Positions 15,826-23,988 of a DNA stretch of 42,352 nucleotides are shown here, one piece after another. The DNA comes from Betaproteobacteria bacterium (lineage in GTDB: Bacteria; Pseudomonadota; Gammaproteobacteria; Burkholderiales; Casimicrobiaceae). A program made the translations under genes and the position numbers. The notes below the pieces were generated by a model. It was not told where the DNA came from and searched no databases. It was given only the letters and a program-made list of their open reading frames with translations. How positions within the stretch are numbered: position 1 is the first letter of the stretch; each line of letters opens with the position of its first letter. The stretch covers positions 1 through 42,352 of the forward strand of contig JAAFJI010000005.1 in assembly GCA_013298045.1 (NCBI GenBank). Direction: 5' to 3'.

Positions 15826-16778
15826 TAGAAATAACCTTCTTTCTTGCGCCGCTCCATCGCCGCGTCATTCGCACGATCATCCATGCGCGTCGCGCCGCGT
15901 TCGCTGTTGGTTGCGCCGATTGTTTCAAGCACGACATCGTGTGCGTTCGATGCGGTGCTAGCCACAGGGCAGGTGCACGAAATATCACCAACCGTGCGGA
16001 AGCGAACGTCGCGTGTCACGACCGTTTCGCCATCTTTCGGTGGTGTAATGTCCGTGACCGGAACCAGCAAACCGTTGCGCTCAATCACTTCGCGTCTATG
16101 CGTGTAATAAATCGAAGGCAGCGCGATGTTTTCGCGGGCAATGTAGTTCCAAATGTCGAGCTCAGTCCAGTTCGATATCGGGAACACGCGGAAGTGCTCG
16201 TTCGGTGCGATCTGTGTGTTGTAGAGATTCCAAAGTTCAGGGCGCTGCGCGCGTGGTTGCCATTGACCGAAACTGTCGCGATGCGAGAACACGCGCTCTT
16301 TCGCACGAGCTTTTTCTTCGTCGCGCCGCGCGCCGCCGACGACGGCGTCGAAGCGATTGGCTTCAATTGTTTCAAGCAGCGTAATCGTTTGATGACGATT
16401 GCGACTCTCCAACGGATGCGCGAGGCGAATCGTGCCGCGACGGATCGAATCGTCGAGGTGACCGACGATCAGGTTCAATCCGTGACGCGCGACGAGCGCT
16501 TCTCGGAACGCAATCACCTCGGGAAAGTTGTGCCCGGTGTCGATATGTACGATCGGAAGCGGTAGTTTTCCCGGGGCCGAGGCTTTGATTGCAAGATGCA
16601 ATACGACGAGCGAGTCCTTTCCGCACGAGCAGAGAATTGCCGGGCGCTCGAACGCGCCAAACACTTCACGCAGAATGCTCACGGCTTCGTCTTCAAGCCA
16701 GTTAAGGTGGGTGTCGCTAGCGCGAGACGTGGGCGTCGTCGGCGTCACGGAGTCTAGAAATGCGTCTCGCGCGGTCAT
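15825..16778 (-). CDS. cysD: Sulfate adenylyltransferase subunit 2 CysD
   Basis: ATP-pyrophosphatase-type catalytic subunit of 317 residues. The PP-loop appears as LCSCGKDSLVVLHLA (about residues 48-62; the second glycine of the usual SGGKDS is a cysteine). The C-terminus has the standard DRANDAAMERRKKEGYF. With CysN it makes APS. It overlaps cysH by four bases (ATGA) and cysN by one base, so stoichiometric translation is likely. Confidence 0.95.
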   Translation of the reverse strand: MTARDAFLDSVTPTTPTSRASDTHLNWLEDEAVSILREVFGAFERPAILCSCGKDSLVVLHLAIKASAPGKLPLPIVHIDTGHNFPEVIAFREALVARHGLNLIVGHLDDSIRRGTIRLAHPLESRNRHQTITLLETIEANRFDAVVGGARRDEEKARAKERVFSHRDSFGQWQPRAQRPELWNLYNTQIAPNEHFRVFPISNWTELDIWNYIARENIALPSIYYTHRREVIERNGLLVPVTDITPPKDGETVVTRDVRFRTVGDISCTCPVASTASNAHDVVLETIGATNSERGATRMDDRANDAAMERRKKEGYF

Positions 16779-17581
16779 AGCGAAGTCCTATCGTTTAAAT
16801 CAAGTGAGCCTGCTTGAGCGTTTGCGTTCGCGACATGGATGCCGCACTCGCTCTTAATGGTGTTTGGATCGGTTTGCTCCCACCACCAACGCCCTGCGCG
16901 CGGGTGTTCGTTCACACGGATCGGTCGGGTGCATGGGTCGCAGCCAATGCTTGCAAAGCCCTTTGCATAAAGCGTACTGTGAGGAATTTCGTATTTTTCG
17001 ATAAAGTACCAAATATCTTCATCCGACCAAAGATAAATGGGCGAAAACTTTTGAAGCTGAAACGTCACATCGAAACTATTCTTTTCGATCGTTTCGCGTC
17101 CCGCGCTTTGCGCGCGACGCAGCCCCGTGACCCATGCACGCTTCCCGGCGAGCGCGAGACGAAGCGGCTCGGTCTTGCGAATTTGACAGCAGAGCGCGCG
17201 TATGTGTTTGCTTTCATAAATCTGCGAATCTGCATCGACATCGCTTAGCGCTGCAAGCCGCGGTCCCGAGGGCGTACGTCGCTCAATACGACGCGAATAG
17301 ATGGTCTCGACGCGTCTCCAGAGTTCGAGCGTCGCGGTCGGCAACTTGCCAGTATCTAGCGCGATTGACTGAACATCGATGCGATGCGTCGCGATCAAAT
17401 GGAAGAGCACCATATCTTCCGCAGAGAGCGAATGCGCGAATACACACGGCGTGTAGGTCGCCGCTTCGTTGAGCAGCTCGATGGTTTCGGTCAGACGCGC
17501 TGCGAATCCAACAGGCTCGGTCGTCACGCGCGGCGGCGAATACCAGGCGATCGATGAGGTGGTACTGGAAGAGGTAGTCAT
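16775..17581 (-). CDS. cysH: APS reductase (CysH, assimilatory)
   Basis: Thioredoxin-dependent reductase of 268 residues. It carries the iron-sulfur cysteines CC (131-132) and CDPC (214, 217) found in reductases that use APS rather than PAPS, and the catalytic ECGIH (Cys246) near its end. This fits the absence of APS kinase: sulfate goes to APS, then directly to sulfite. It follows the tauE stop by four bases and overlaps cysD. Sulfite reductase is not in this window. Confidence 0.93.
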   Translation of the reverse strand: MTTSSSTTSSIAWYSPPRVTTEPVGFAARLTETIELLNEAATYTPCVFAHSLSAEDMVLFHLIATHRIDVQSIALDTGKLPTATLELWRRVETIYSRRIERRTPSGPRLAALSDVDADSQIYESKHIRALCCQIRKTEPLRLALAGKRAWVTGLRRAQSAGRETIEKNSFDVTFQLQKFSPIYLWSDEDIWYFIEKYEIPHSTLYAKGFASIGCDPCTRPIRVNEHPRAGRWWWEQTDPNTIKSECGIHVANANAQAGSLDLNDRTSL

Positions 17582-17585
17582 TGTT

Positions 17586-18380
17586 TTAGTGTGTAAGTTT
17601 CCAACCCGCGAGCGTGAGCATCACGACGAGCAGCGCACGCGTCGCGATTTCGGGAATACGTGTGCAAAGTTTCGCGCCGATCAAAATGCCGGGGATTGAG
17701 CCGACGAGAAGTGCTGCAAGCAAAGCAAGATCGACGTTGCCAAACGAAGCGTGTGCAGCGCCTGCGAGAAACGTGAGTGGAACGGCGTACGCGACGTCCG
17801 TCCCGACGATTTGCCTAAGCGGCAATAGTGGAAATAGCAACATGAGAGCCGTCACACCAATCGCGCCTGCACCGATGGACGACACTGCCACGAGCGCGCC
17901 AATAACGAATCCGAGTATGAGCGTGAGGCCGATGTTCAAGCCGGAGGTTTCGCTCGTGTGCTCATTCGCGTAGCGCATGCGCCACTTGATGAGCCACGGA
18001 CGAATGACCAGAGCGGCCGCCGTGATGAACACGGCGACGCCGAGCGAGACGCGAATCGTGCGATTCAAGCTTGACACATCGGGTGCCGTGAAATGAAGCC
18101 ACGCGAAGAAACTCGCCGCGCCGATCAAACTACTCAACACAAGCCGCAAAAAAATCGGTTTCACCACATGACCCGCGCGCCAGTGTGTGAAACCACCAAA
18201 CGATTTGGTGATCGCAGCGAACAAGAGATCGGTGCCTACGGCAATTGCAGGCGGAACACCAACGACCCCGATCAACATCGGTGTCATCAACGAACCACCG
18301 CCAACGCCAGTCAGGCCAACGACGACGCCGGTCAAAAAGCCAATCGCGGGGAGGAGGAAGAGGGAGCTGCCTTCGAACAT
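17586..18380 (-). CDS. TauE/SafE-family sulfite/sulfonate exporter
   Basis: Polytopic inner-membrane protein of 264 residues. It begins with helix FLTGVVVGLTGVGGGSLMTP, the family's glycine-rich signature, and repeats a similar block in the second half (AVSSIGAGAIGVTALMLLF). About seven or eight helices are visible. As the first gene of the sulfate-assimilation operon it probably moves sulfite, sulfate or another sulfur anion; such exporters may relieve sulfite stress. Upstream, 18381-18589 includes an AT-rich patch that may carry the operon promoter. Confidence 0.85.
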   Translation of the reverse strand: MFEGSSLFLLPAIGFLTGVVVGLTGVGGGSLMTPMLIGVVGVPPAIAVGTDLLFAAITKSFGGFTHWRAGHVVKPIFLRLVLSSLIGAASFFAWLHFTAPDVSSLNRTIRVSLGVAVFITAAALVIRPWLIKWRMRYANEHTSETSGLNIGLTLILGFVIGALVAVSSIGAGAIGVTALMLLFPLLPLRQIVGTDVAYAVPLTFLAGAAHASFGNVDLALLAALLVGSIPGILIGAKLCTRIPEIATRALLVVMLTLAGWKLTH

Positions 18381-18589
18381 GCCGCCATGGTAGACAGCGG
18401 CGCTGGATCGCTAACTAAGCGAAATGGAATATCAAATAAACGAAAAATGAATATTCTCAGGTACTCTTCTTTCGAAGTGGGCGTCAATTGCGAGTATCGC
18501 TGGCGCGCGAAACTGCGGCGGTTAATAGCCCTATCGAAATTGCCGAATTTTTTATTGAGGCTGCGTTCTTTGCGTCCTTCGTCTATCGG

Positions 18590-19546
18590 CTACGAGATGC
18601 GCGCGACCGCCACCTGCGCCGCCCACTTCATGACGTATTGCAAGTTCTCGCTGGACGCCCTGCCGCGCCACGCAATGTCGTAGGCTGTACCGTGGTCGAC
18701 ACTAGCGCGCAGAAACGGCAGACCGAGCGTCACATTCACAGCGCGCTCTATACCTTCTAATTTCACGGGGATTAAGCCTTGGTCGTGCGTCATTGCGACG
18801 ACGATATCGAATTCACCGCGCTTGGCACGCATGAAGATTGTGTCCGGCGGGTAGGGACCGCTCGCATCGATGCCCCGCAAACGGCACGCAGCAATCGCGG
18901 GGGCGATTGTTTTTGCTTCTTCGTCGCCGAACAAGCCCTCCTCACTTGCATGCGGATTGAGTCCCGCGACCGCGATACGTGGCGCACGATCCTGCAACCC
19001 CAGTTCATGTCTCGCGTTGTGCGCAAATTCAACCGTGCGTGAAACGCTCTCGATGCTCAAGCCATTGATCGCGTCGCGCAGCGATTGATGAATCGTGACG
19101 AGAACCACATTCAAGCGCTCAGTCGCAAACATCATTGCCACGTGTGCAACGTCAACAAGCGATGCAAGCATCTCGGTGTGACCAGGAAACCTCGAGCCGG
19201 CGAGTTTGAGTGCAGTTTTGTTGATTGGCGTCGTGATGAGCGCGGAGCAGTCGCCGCGTATGCACGCGCGTGTCGCGGCCTCAATCGCGCTGATGGAGGC
19301 CGCGCCGCTGGCAGCACTCGCAACGCCGGGTTCGAATTTCGTATCGTGCGATGTTTCGACAAGCTCGAATTGCAATGAATTCGCTCGCGGATGTGCGATC
19401 ATAACCCGAGCGCGTTCGAGAATTGATTGCTCCCCGAATACGACAACGCGATCAGCGAACTCAGGCAGTTTGCAGAGTGCATCGATCACGATTTCAGGAC
19501 CGACGCCCGCAGGGTCGCCCATCGTGAGTGCGAAGCGCTCGTTCAT
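18590..19546 (-). CDS. pdxA: 4-hydroxythreonine-4-phosphate dehydrogenase PdxA
   Basis: Pyridoxal phosphate pathway enzyme of 318 residues, oxidising 4-phosphohydroxy-L-threonine. The N-terminal TMGDPAGVGPEI is diagnostic. TPINKTALKLAGSRFPGHTEML holds the metal-binding histidine; AGLNPHASEEGLFGDEE and AMTHDQGLIPVKL complete the active site. It follows pdxJ by 76 bases on the same strand; the two enzymes act in consecutive steps, so co-transcription makes sense. Confidence 0.95.
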   Translation of the reverse strand: MNERFALTMGDPAGVGPEIVIDALCKLPEFADRVVVFGEQSILERARVMIAHPRANSLQFELVETSHDTKFEPGVASAASGAASISAIEAATRACIRGDCSALITTPINKTALKLAGSRFPGHTEMLASLVDVAHVAMMFATERLNVVLVTIHQSLRDAINGLSIESVSRTVEFAHNARHELGLQDRAPRIAVAGLNPHASEEGLFGDEEAKTIAPAIAACRLRGIDASGPYPPDTIFMRAKRGEFDIVVAMTHDQGLIPVKLEGIERAVNVTLGLPFLRASVDHGTAYDIAWRGRASSENLQYVMKWAAQVAVARIS

Positions 19547-19622
19547 CGCGGCAGGAGCGGCGCGCGACGCGATCCGTTCAAAAAATGATCGCGATCAGCG
19601 AGCCACCTGGTTTTGCGCGACA

Positions 19623-20351
19623 TCATTTAACTGCCGCCAAATACCGCTGCACCGCCGCACTCATCCCAAACGTCAACGCATCGGCAATCAACGCATGCCC
19701 AATCGATACTTCATCTGGTTGCACGGCGCGTACAAACGGCGGCAAATTCTCTGTATTTAAATCATGACCTGCATTCACACCCAATCCCAGCGAACGTGCA
19801 TAAGCGGCGGCTTCCGCAAATCGCTTTAACGTCGCTTCAAATGTACCGTTGTGCAAAGACTCCGCAAAAGGTTCGGTGTAGAGCTCAATGCGATCCGCCC
19901 CCGCTGTTTTTGCCGCGTCGATCGATGCGAAATCAGCATCAACGAAAATCGATACGCGTTTTGCCGATTTTTTTGCCTCGGCGATGAGCGGCGCAATAGC
20001 TTTGGCGTGATCGGGGCTATAGCCGTGATCGGAGGTCTTTTGCGTCGTGCTATCTGGGACGAAAGTCGCTTGTTGCGGGCGATTGGCGGCGATTAGCGCC
20101 ATCAAATTGTGCTCGGGGTTACCTTCGATGTTGAACTCGGTTTGCGGGAATTCTGCAACCAGTTTCGCGAGCGGTGCGACGTCGCTTTTGCGAATGTGGC
20201 GCTCGTCGGGGCGCGGATGAATGGTGATGCCATGCGCGCCCGCTTCTAGAATGATGCGAGACAGCGTGAGCAAATCCGGCGTCCAGCCGTGATCGCGACT
20301 GTTGCGCAATAGCGCGATTCGATTAACGTTGACTGAGAGCAAAGTGGGCAT
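19623..20351 (-). CDS. pdxJ: Pyridoxine 5'-phosphate synthase PdxJ
   Basis: TIM-barrel enzyme of 242 residues that closes the pyridoxine 5'-phosphate ring. It begins LLSVNVNRIALLRNSRD and has GITIHPRPDERHIRKSD, EFNIEGNPEHNL, TFVPDSTTQKTSDHGY, SIFVDAD, DRIELYTEPFAE and VNAGHDLNTENL. The HPRPDERHIR form resembles xanthomonad and Bacteroidetes enzymes rather than the Escherichia coli HLREDRRH form. I use the ATG at 20351; the 35 upstream in-frame codons are antisense to the divergent dioxygenase gene and not family-like. Its start codon overlaps that gene's ATG on the other strand. Confidence 0.94.
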   Translation of the reverse strand: MPTLLSVNVNRIALLRNSRDHGWTPDLLTLSRIILEAGAHGITIHPRPDERHIRKSDVAPLAKLVAEFPQTEFNIEGNPEHNLMALIAANRPQQATFVPDSTTQKTSDHGYSPDHAKAIAPLIAEAKKSAKRVSIFVDADFASIDAAKTAGADRIELYTEPFAESLHNGTFEATLKRFAEAAAYARSLGLGVNAGHDLNTENLPPFVRAVQPDEVSIGHALIADALTFGMSAAVQRYLAAVK

Positions 20352-21159
20352 GAACGAGGCGCCGGTGGAAGTCGAAACGAATGTGAAATCGCGATTGACT
20401 GCGCACATCGGCGCGGAGGTCGCAGCGCGCATTCGCACTGAGGTTGCAGCACGCATTCGCGCGCAGGGCTTTGCGATTGTATCGGCGCAAGAAGTGCAAG
20501 CGATCGTCGCAATGCATGATGTTTCGGCATTGCAGCACGCGGAATTTATTGGGAGCTGGAACGCGCTGCCGACTGATGAGTTCCTCGCCGATGGCGGTAA
20601 GTATCGTTTTCGTCGTCATGCATCGCTTCGCCTTGCCTATGAGCGCGCGCCACAGTGGATCGATGAGCCTTATCGACCACACTGGCAGCCGAAGACCTAC
20701 AACAAACTTCATGGTGGCGTGTTTCGCACTTTTGCCGAGGTGAAACCGGCGACGACCGCGAATTTGCTCTATCGAAACATCGTCTCCGAGTTTGGTGCCG
20801 TGTTTCGTGCTGCAACCGCTGACGAGGCGCGCACGTGGTTTGTGGAAACGCATCAATTCCGAATTGACGCCCGCAGTGGCGAAGGCCGCCCTACGCCCGA
20901 AGGCGCGCATCGCGACGGTGTGGACTACGTGTTGTTGCTAATGCTCGGACGGCGCGACATCGAAGGCGCGGTGACGACGATCTACGACAACGACGGCAAA
21001 CTGCTCGCCGAATTCATGTTGCACGAACCGTTTACGGCCATGTTGCTAGACGACAATCGCGTTGTGCACGCGACGACGCCGTTTAGGGCTTCTGGTCAGA
21101 ATCCGGAGCGTGACACATTGGTCGTGACTTATCGTCGAAACGGTTTCTTGCAGCCGTAG
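20350..21159 (+). CDS. 2-oxoglutarate/Fe(II) dioxygenase (PF10014 type)
   Basis: A 269-residue cytoplasmic enzyme of the 2OG-Fe oxygenase group that includes amino-acid hydroxylases such as isoleucine dioxygenase. The iron site is AHRDGVDY (HxD), with a distal histidine in RVVHATTPF and the oxoglutarate-binding arginine in ERDTLVVTYRR. The N-terminus carries a small repeat, EVAARIRT then EVAARIRA. The start (MNEAPVEVET) is four bases of shared CATG with pdxJ on the other strand; a further 16 codons upstream are open but antisense to pdxJ. The substrate is unknown; a free amino acid is the best guess. Confidence 0.8.
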   Translation: MNEAPVEVETNVKSRLTAHIGAEVAARIRTEVAARIRAQGFAIVSAQEVQAIVAMHDVSALQHAEFIGSWNALPTDEFLADGGKYRFRRHASLRLAYERAPQWIDEPYRPHWQPKTYNKLHGGVFRTFAEVKPATTANLLYRNIVSEFGAVFRAATADEARTWFVETHQFRIDARSGEGRPTPEGAHRDGVDYVLLLMLGRRDIEGAVTTIYDNDGKLLAEFMLHEPFTAMLLDDNRVVHATTPFRASGQNPERDTLVVTYRRNGFLQP

Positions 21160-21211
21160 TGTCCGTGCGGCGGTTCGAATTCAAACTCCGCTAAAATTGC
21201 GGATTCCGCTC

Positions 21212-21302
21212 GGAGGGTTGGATGAGTGGTTTAAGTCGCACGCCTGGAAAGCGTGTTTAGGTTAATAGCCTAACCGGGGTTCGAATCCCCGACCCTCCGC
21301 CA
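21212..21302 (+). tRNA. tRNA-Ser (anticodon GGA)
   Basis: Acceptor arms GGAGGGT and ACCCTCC pair, followed by discriminator G and encoded CCA. The anticodon stem CACGC/GCGTG encloses the loop CTGGAAA with anticodon GGA at 21246-21248. A long class II variable arm (TTAGG paired with CCTAA) and the T-loop TTCGAAT with stem CGGGG/CCCCG are clear. It decodes TCC and TCT. Confidence 0.97.
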
Positions 21303-21354
21303 CGATTTCTCTCATCGCCGGACCTTCCGATCCGCGACCTCATCGCTCGAATCC

Positions 21355-22071
21355 ATGGTGCAAATCACTTCTTTAAGCGTCGTTGCGACGGTATCTGCGG
21401 TCTCGTTTTTTGCGGTAGCGAGCGCCGCTTTCGCGCAGTCCGCGCCGGCGCCTGCCAAACCAAAGCCGGCGCCGCGCGTCGAGAAACCGCAACCGAGTGC
21501 GGCGGAGAAAACGCAAGCCCCAGCGCGCAACGACAAGATCATGTCGATTGACGAATTGCGCGCGTGTATGAAAACCCAGAAGGGTAATGAAGAAGAGGCC
21601 GCCGCGATCAAACGCGATCAGGCGGAGTTCACGCGCGATCAGGAGGCGCTGCGAACTGAGCAGGCGGCTGTAAACAAAATCAACGATGATCTTCGGATTC
21701 GAGCCGGTGGGCTTCGTGCGGAGCGTGACGCGATGAGCAGTCGCGTGGCCGAACTCTATGCGATGGCCGAGGCGGCAAAAACGGAAGAACAAAAGGCTGA
21801 TTACGAAAAAGAGCGAGCTAAACTCACCGAGAGAAATCGCGCCCACGACGAGGCGACGGCGAAGTTCAATGCAGCCCAGCAAGAACAAGCGGCGCGTGTT
21901 TCGGCCCTTAATGCGCGGATCGGTCCGTTTAACGAGCGTGGAAAAACCATCAATGACCGTGTCGAGCCGCTGCAAACGAAGGTAGATTCGTGGCGCGAGA
22001 GCTGCGGCAACCGTCGCTATCGCGAGGAAGACGAGGCAGTTGTCAAGAAAGAGCTCGCGTCGATCAAGTGA
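21355..22071 (+). CDS. Exported coiled-coil protein of unknown function
   Basis: A 238-residue protein with a signal peptide (hydrophobic VVATVSAVSFFAVASA, cleavage near AFAQS at residue 25), a proline/lysine linker, and a long charged helical region (about residues 75-200) rich in Glu, Arg, Ala and Gln that should form a coiled coil. Two cysteines, in RACMKTQ and ESCGNRR, flank the coil and could join it by a disulfide. I do not recognise the family. It lies 52 bases beyond tRNA-Ser and has no clear ribosome site. Confidence 0.65.
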   Translation: MVQITSLSVVATVSAVSFFAVASAAFAQSAPAPAKPKPAPRVEKPQPSAAEKTQAPARNDKIMSIDELRACMKTQKGNEEEAAAIKRDQAEFTRDQEALRTEQAAVNKINDDLRIRAGGLRAERDAMSSRVAELYAMAEAAKTEEQKADYEKERAKLTERNRAHDEATAKFNAAQQEQAARVSALNARIGPFNERGKTINDRVEPLQTKVDSWRESCGNRRYREEDEAVVKKELASIK

Positions 22072-22112
22072 TCGAGGCGATGCGTTGACAGCGACCGCTT
22101 TGGGCTGTTTCG

Positions 22113-22985
22113 GTGAATAATCGTCCCGCGCTTGCGCGGCTTGCCGCGCCGGCTTTTATCCTGACTTGGGCATCCGGCTATATCGTTGCAAAGCTCGCAG
22201 CGGCCGACGCCGAAGCGCTTTCGTTTTTGGTCTACCGATATGCAGGCGTGACAGCACTCATGCTTGGGCTTGCGCTTTTCGCGCGGGCCAAATGGCCGAG
22301 TGCGCGCGACACGGCGCATCTCGCGGTTGCCGGTATTTTAATTCAGGCGGTCTATCTCGGCGGCGTCTGGGTGGCTATTCGCATGGGGCTGTCCGCCGGT
22401 CTTGCGGCGCTCATCGTCAACTTGCAGCCGGTGCTAACCGCTTGTTTGTTTTTTGTCACTGGCGAACGGATCACGCGCATACAGATGCTCGGTATTGCCG
22501 TTGGTTTCCTGGGTGTGCTGATCGTGCTTGCGGCGAAGCTTGTAAACGCAGACTTCCGGTTGGTTCCGGTGCTGTTGTGCGGCTTGGCGCTTGTCGCTAA
22601 CACAATCGGCGTGATCTACCAGAAGCGCCTCGTGCCGGAATTCGACCTGCGCAGTGGGCAGGCGATTCAGTTTGCCGCGTCGCTCGTCGTCACGCTTCCG
22701 TTCGCGCTGACGTTCGAGCACTTCGAGGTCAAATGGACGCGCGATGTGGTGGTCGCGATGCTGTGGAGTGTTTTCATTCTCTCCGGTATCGGCATCTCGC
22801 TGATGTTCTATCTGCTTCGGAGCGGTTCGGTGACGAAGGTCACGAGCATGATGTACATCGTTCCAGCGCTCACGGCACTGATGGCATGGCTTCTGTTCGA
22901 CGAGCGATTAACATGGAACGTGATTGCCGGAATGATCGTAACGTTGATCGGAATATATTTGGTTGTCAACAGCGGCAAAAAATAG
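22113..22985 (+). CDS. EamA/DMT-family metabolite exporter
   Basis: Ten-helix inner-membrane transporter of 290 residues, made of two EamA repeats. The first begins LTWASGYIVAKLAAADAEAL with FLVYRYAGV; the second includes LVANTIGVIYQKRLVPEFD. A GTG start at 22113 fits the usual N-terminus. Such proteins export amino acids or other small metabolites. It is convergent with the Nudix gene, separated by only three bases, with no terminator visible between. Substrate is unknown. Confidence 0.88.
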   Translation: MNNRPALARLAAPAFILTWASGYIVAKLAAADAEALSFLVYRYAGVTALMLGLALFARAKWPSARDTAHLAVAGILIQAVYLGGVWVAIRMGLSAGLAALIVNLQPVLTACLFFVTGERITRIQMLGIAVGFLGVLIVLAAKLVNADFRLVPVLLCGLALVANTIGVIYQKRLVPEFDLRSGQAIQFAASLVVTLPFALTFEHFEVKWTRDVVVAMLWSVFILSGIGISLMFYLLRSGSVTKVTSMMYIVPALTALMAWLLFDERLTWNVIAGMIVTLIGIYLVVNSGKK

Positions 22986-22988
22986 AGC

Positions 22989-23384
22989 TTAGGCTTTATT
23001 TATTGCGGCAATAACGGTCTTTTCCCATTCTCCGTGCATCATTGAAGGCAAAGCGTTCAAACGGAACCACTGGGAGCCGGCAGTAGCTGGCTGCGCCTCG
23101 CCTGCACCGAGGCGGGCACGGTAGTTGAACATGACGTGCCAGCCGCGTCTCCCGCGAAACGACTCAACATGATCCATCGTCGCAGTCGCTGCCGCGACTT
23201 GCGCCACGTCCTGCAGTGCACGGTTGGCGGCCTGATCCGGGTGTTCGTACGGCGTCAACGATGCACCGGGAATCCACCACCGCTCGTCGTCGCTGTCGTA
23301 GCGGGTGAGCAAAACCTCTCCCGCGTCATTCAGGATGACCACGTTCGAGGTGAGCTGGATTTCGGGGTGTTTGGTCTCGGTCAT
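22989..23384 (-). CDS. Nudix-fold protein with degenerate Nudix box
   Basis: A 131-residue Nudix-domain protein (EIQLTSNVVILNDAGEVLLT, RWWIPGASLTPYEHPD, WFRLNALPSMMHGEWE). The Nudix box should read GX5EX7REUXEEXGU, but here the metal-binding glutamates are replaced: the segment is RALQDVAQ after GASLTPYE. Hydrolysis is therefore doubtful; a binding or regulatory role is possible. The ATG at 23384 is chosen over 23435 because it has a strong AAGGAG seven bases upstream and clears the PadR gene. The two genes are probably one transcript. Confidence 0.75.
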   Translation of the reverse strand: MTETKHPEIQLTSNVVILNDAGEVLLTRYDSDDERWWIPGASLTPYEHPDQAANRALQDVAQVAAATATMDHVESFRGRRGWHVMFNYRARLGAGEAQPATAGSQWFRLNALPSMMHGEWEKTVIAAINKA

Positions 23385-23410
23385 TTGCTTCTCCTTGTTC
23401 GCTGGTAGCG

Positions 23411-23902
23411 TCATGTTTTCCATTGCTTGAGCCATCCGAGCTCTGCGGTCAAAATAGCAATCGCACGATCAACCATCGCCTCGTCGAGCGCTGCCGCGCG
23501 CAGTGCTTCGCATTCGTTCAGTCGCGCTTCGAGCGCTTCTCGTCGGCTCGCCTTGAGCGTTTGGCGTTCGTCGTCGGATAGCTCGGACTTTCCCGCAATT
23601 GCCATCGAAAAAGGATCGCTCAAAAGCGGTGTCGCCTCCCAGGTTTTCGCGATCAGTTCGCGCAGATGCGCGCGACCTGCGCGTGTGATGCGGTAGCCCA
23701 TTCGCTCCGGGCGCGCGCCATCTTGTTCATATCCGGTTTCGATGACGTATTCGAGTTTCACCAGGGTGCGAAGCGCCGAATAAATGGATGTGAACTCGAC
23801 GGAAAACCAGAAACGGTAGGAATCGTCTTCAAGGATTCGCTTGATCCTGTAGCCGTGTAGTGGCTGCTCCGAGAGGAGCCATAGAATGAGCAGTCGCGTC
23901 AT
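23411..23902 (-). CDS. PadR-family transcriptional regulator
   Basis: A 163-residue repressor-type protein. The N-terminal winged helix has LILWLLSEQPLHGYRIKRIL, FTSIYSALRTLVKLEYV and the wing PERMGYRITRAGR (to about residue 80), followed by an alpha-helical C-terminal dimerisation region. PadR proteins bind short palindromes at their own promoters and often control drug or aromatic-acid responses. A palindrome lies between the -35 and -10 boxes of its own promoter (23909-23937). The next gene downstream is the Nudix-fold protein, 26 bases on. Confidence 0.88.
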   Translation of the reverse strand: MTRLLILWLLSEQPLHGYRIKRILEDDSYRFWFSVEFTSIYSALRTLVKLEYVIETGYEQDGARPERMGYRITRAGRAHLRELIAKTWEATPLLSDPFSMAIAGKSELSDDERQTLKASRREALEARLNECEALRAAALDEAMVDRAIAILTAELGWLKQWKT

Positions 23903-23908
23903 GCTGTA

Positions 23909-23937
23909 ACTATATTACTGTAATTGCAGTATTGCAA
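23909..23937 (-). promoter_or_regulatory. PadR promoter with operator in the spacer
   Basis: On the minus strand, TTGCAA (23932-23937) and TATAGT (23909-23914) are separated by exactly 17 bases. The spacer holds the inverted repeat TACTG-N6-CAGTA (23916-23931). Seven bases after the -10 comes the A of the padR ATG, so the transcript may be leaderless. A repressor here would block RNA polymerase. Confidence 0.6.
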
Positions 23938-23988
23938 GTGCGTTTTCGGTCGACTCCGAATCGGGTGAGCGACGCTGAAGAATTAACG

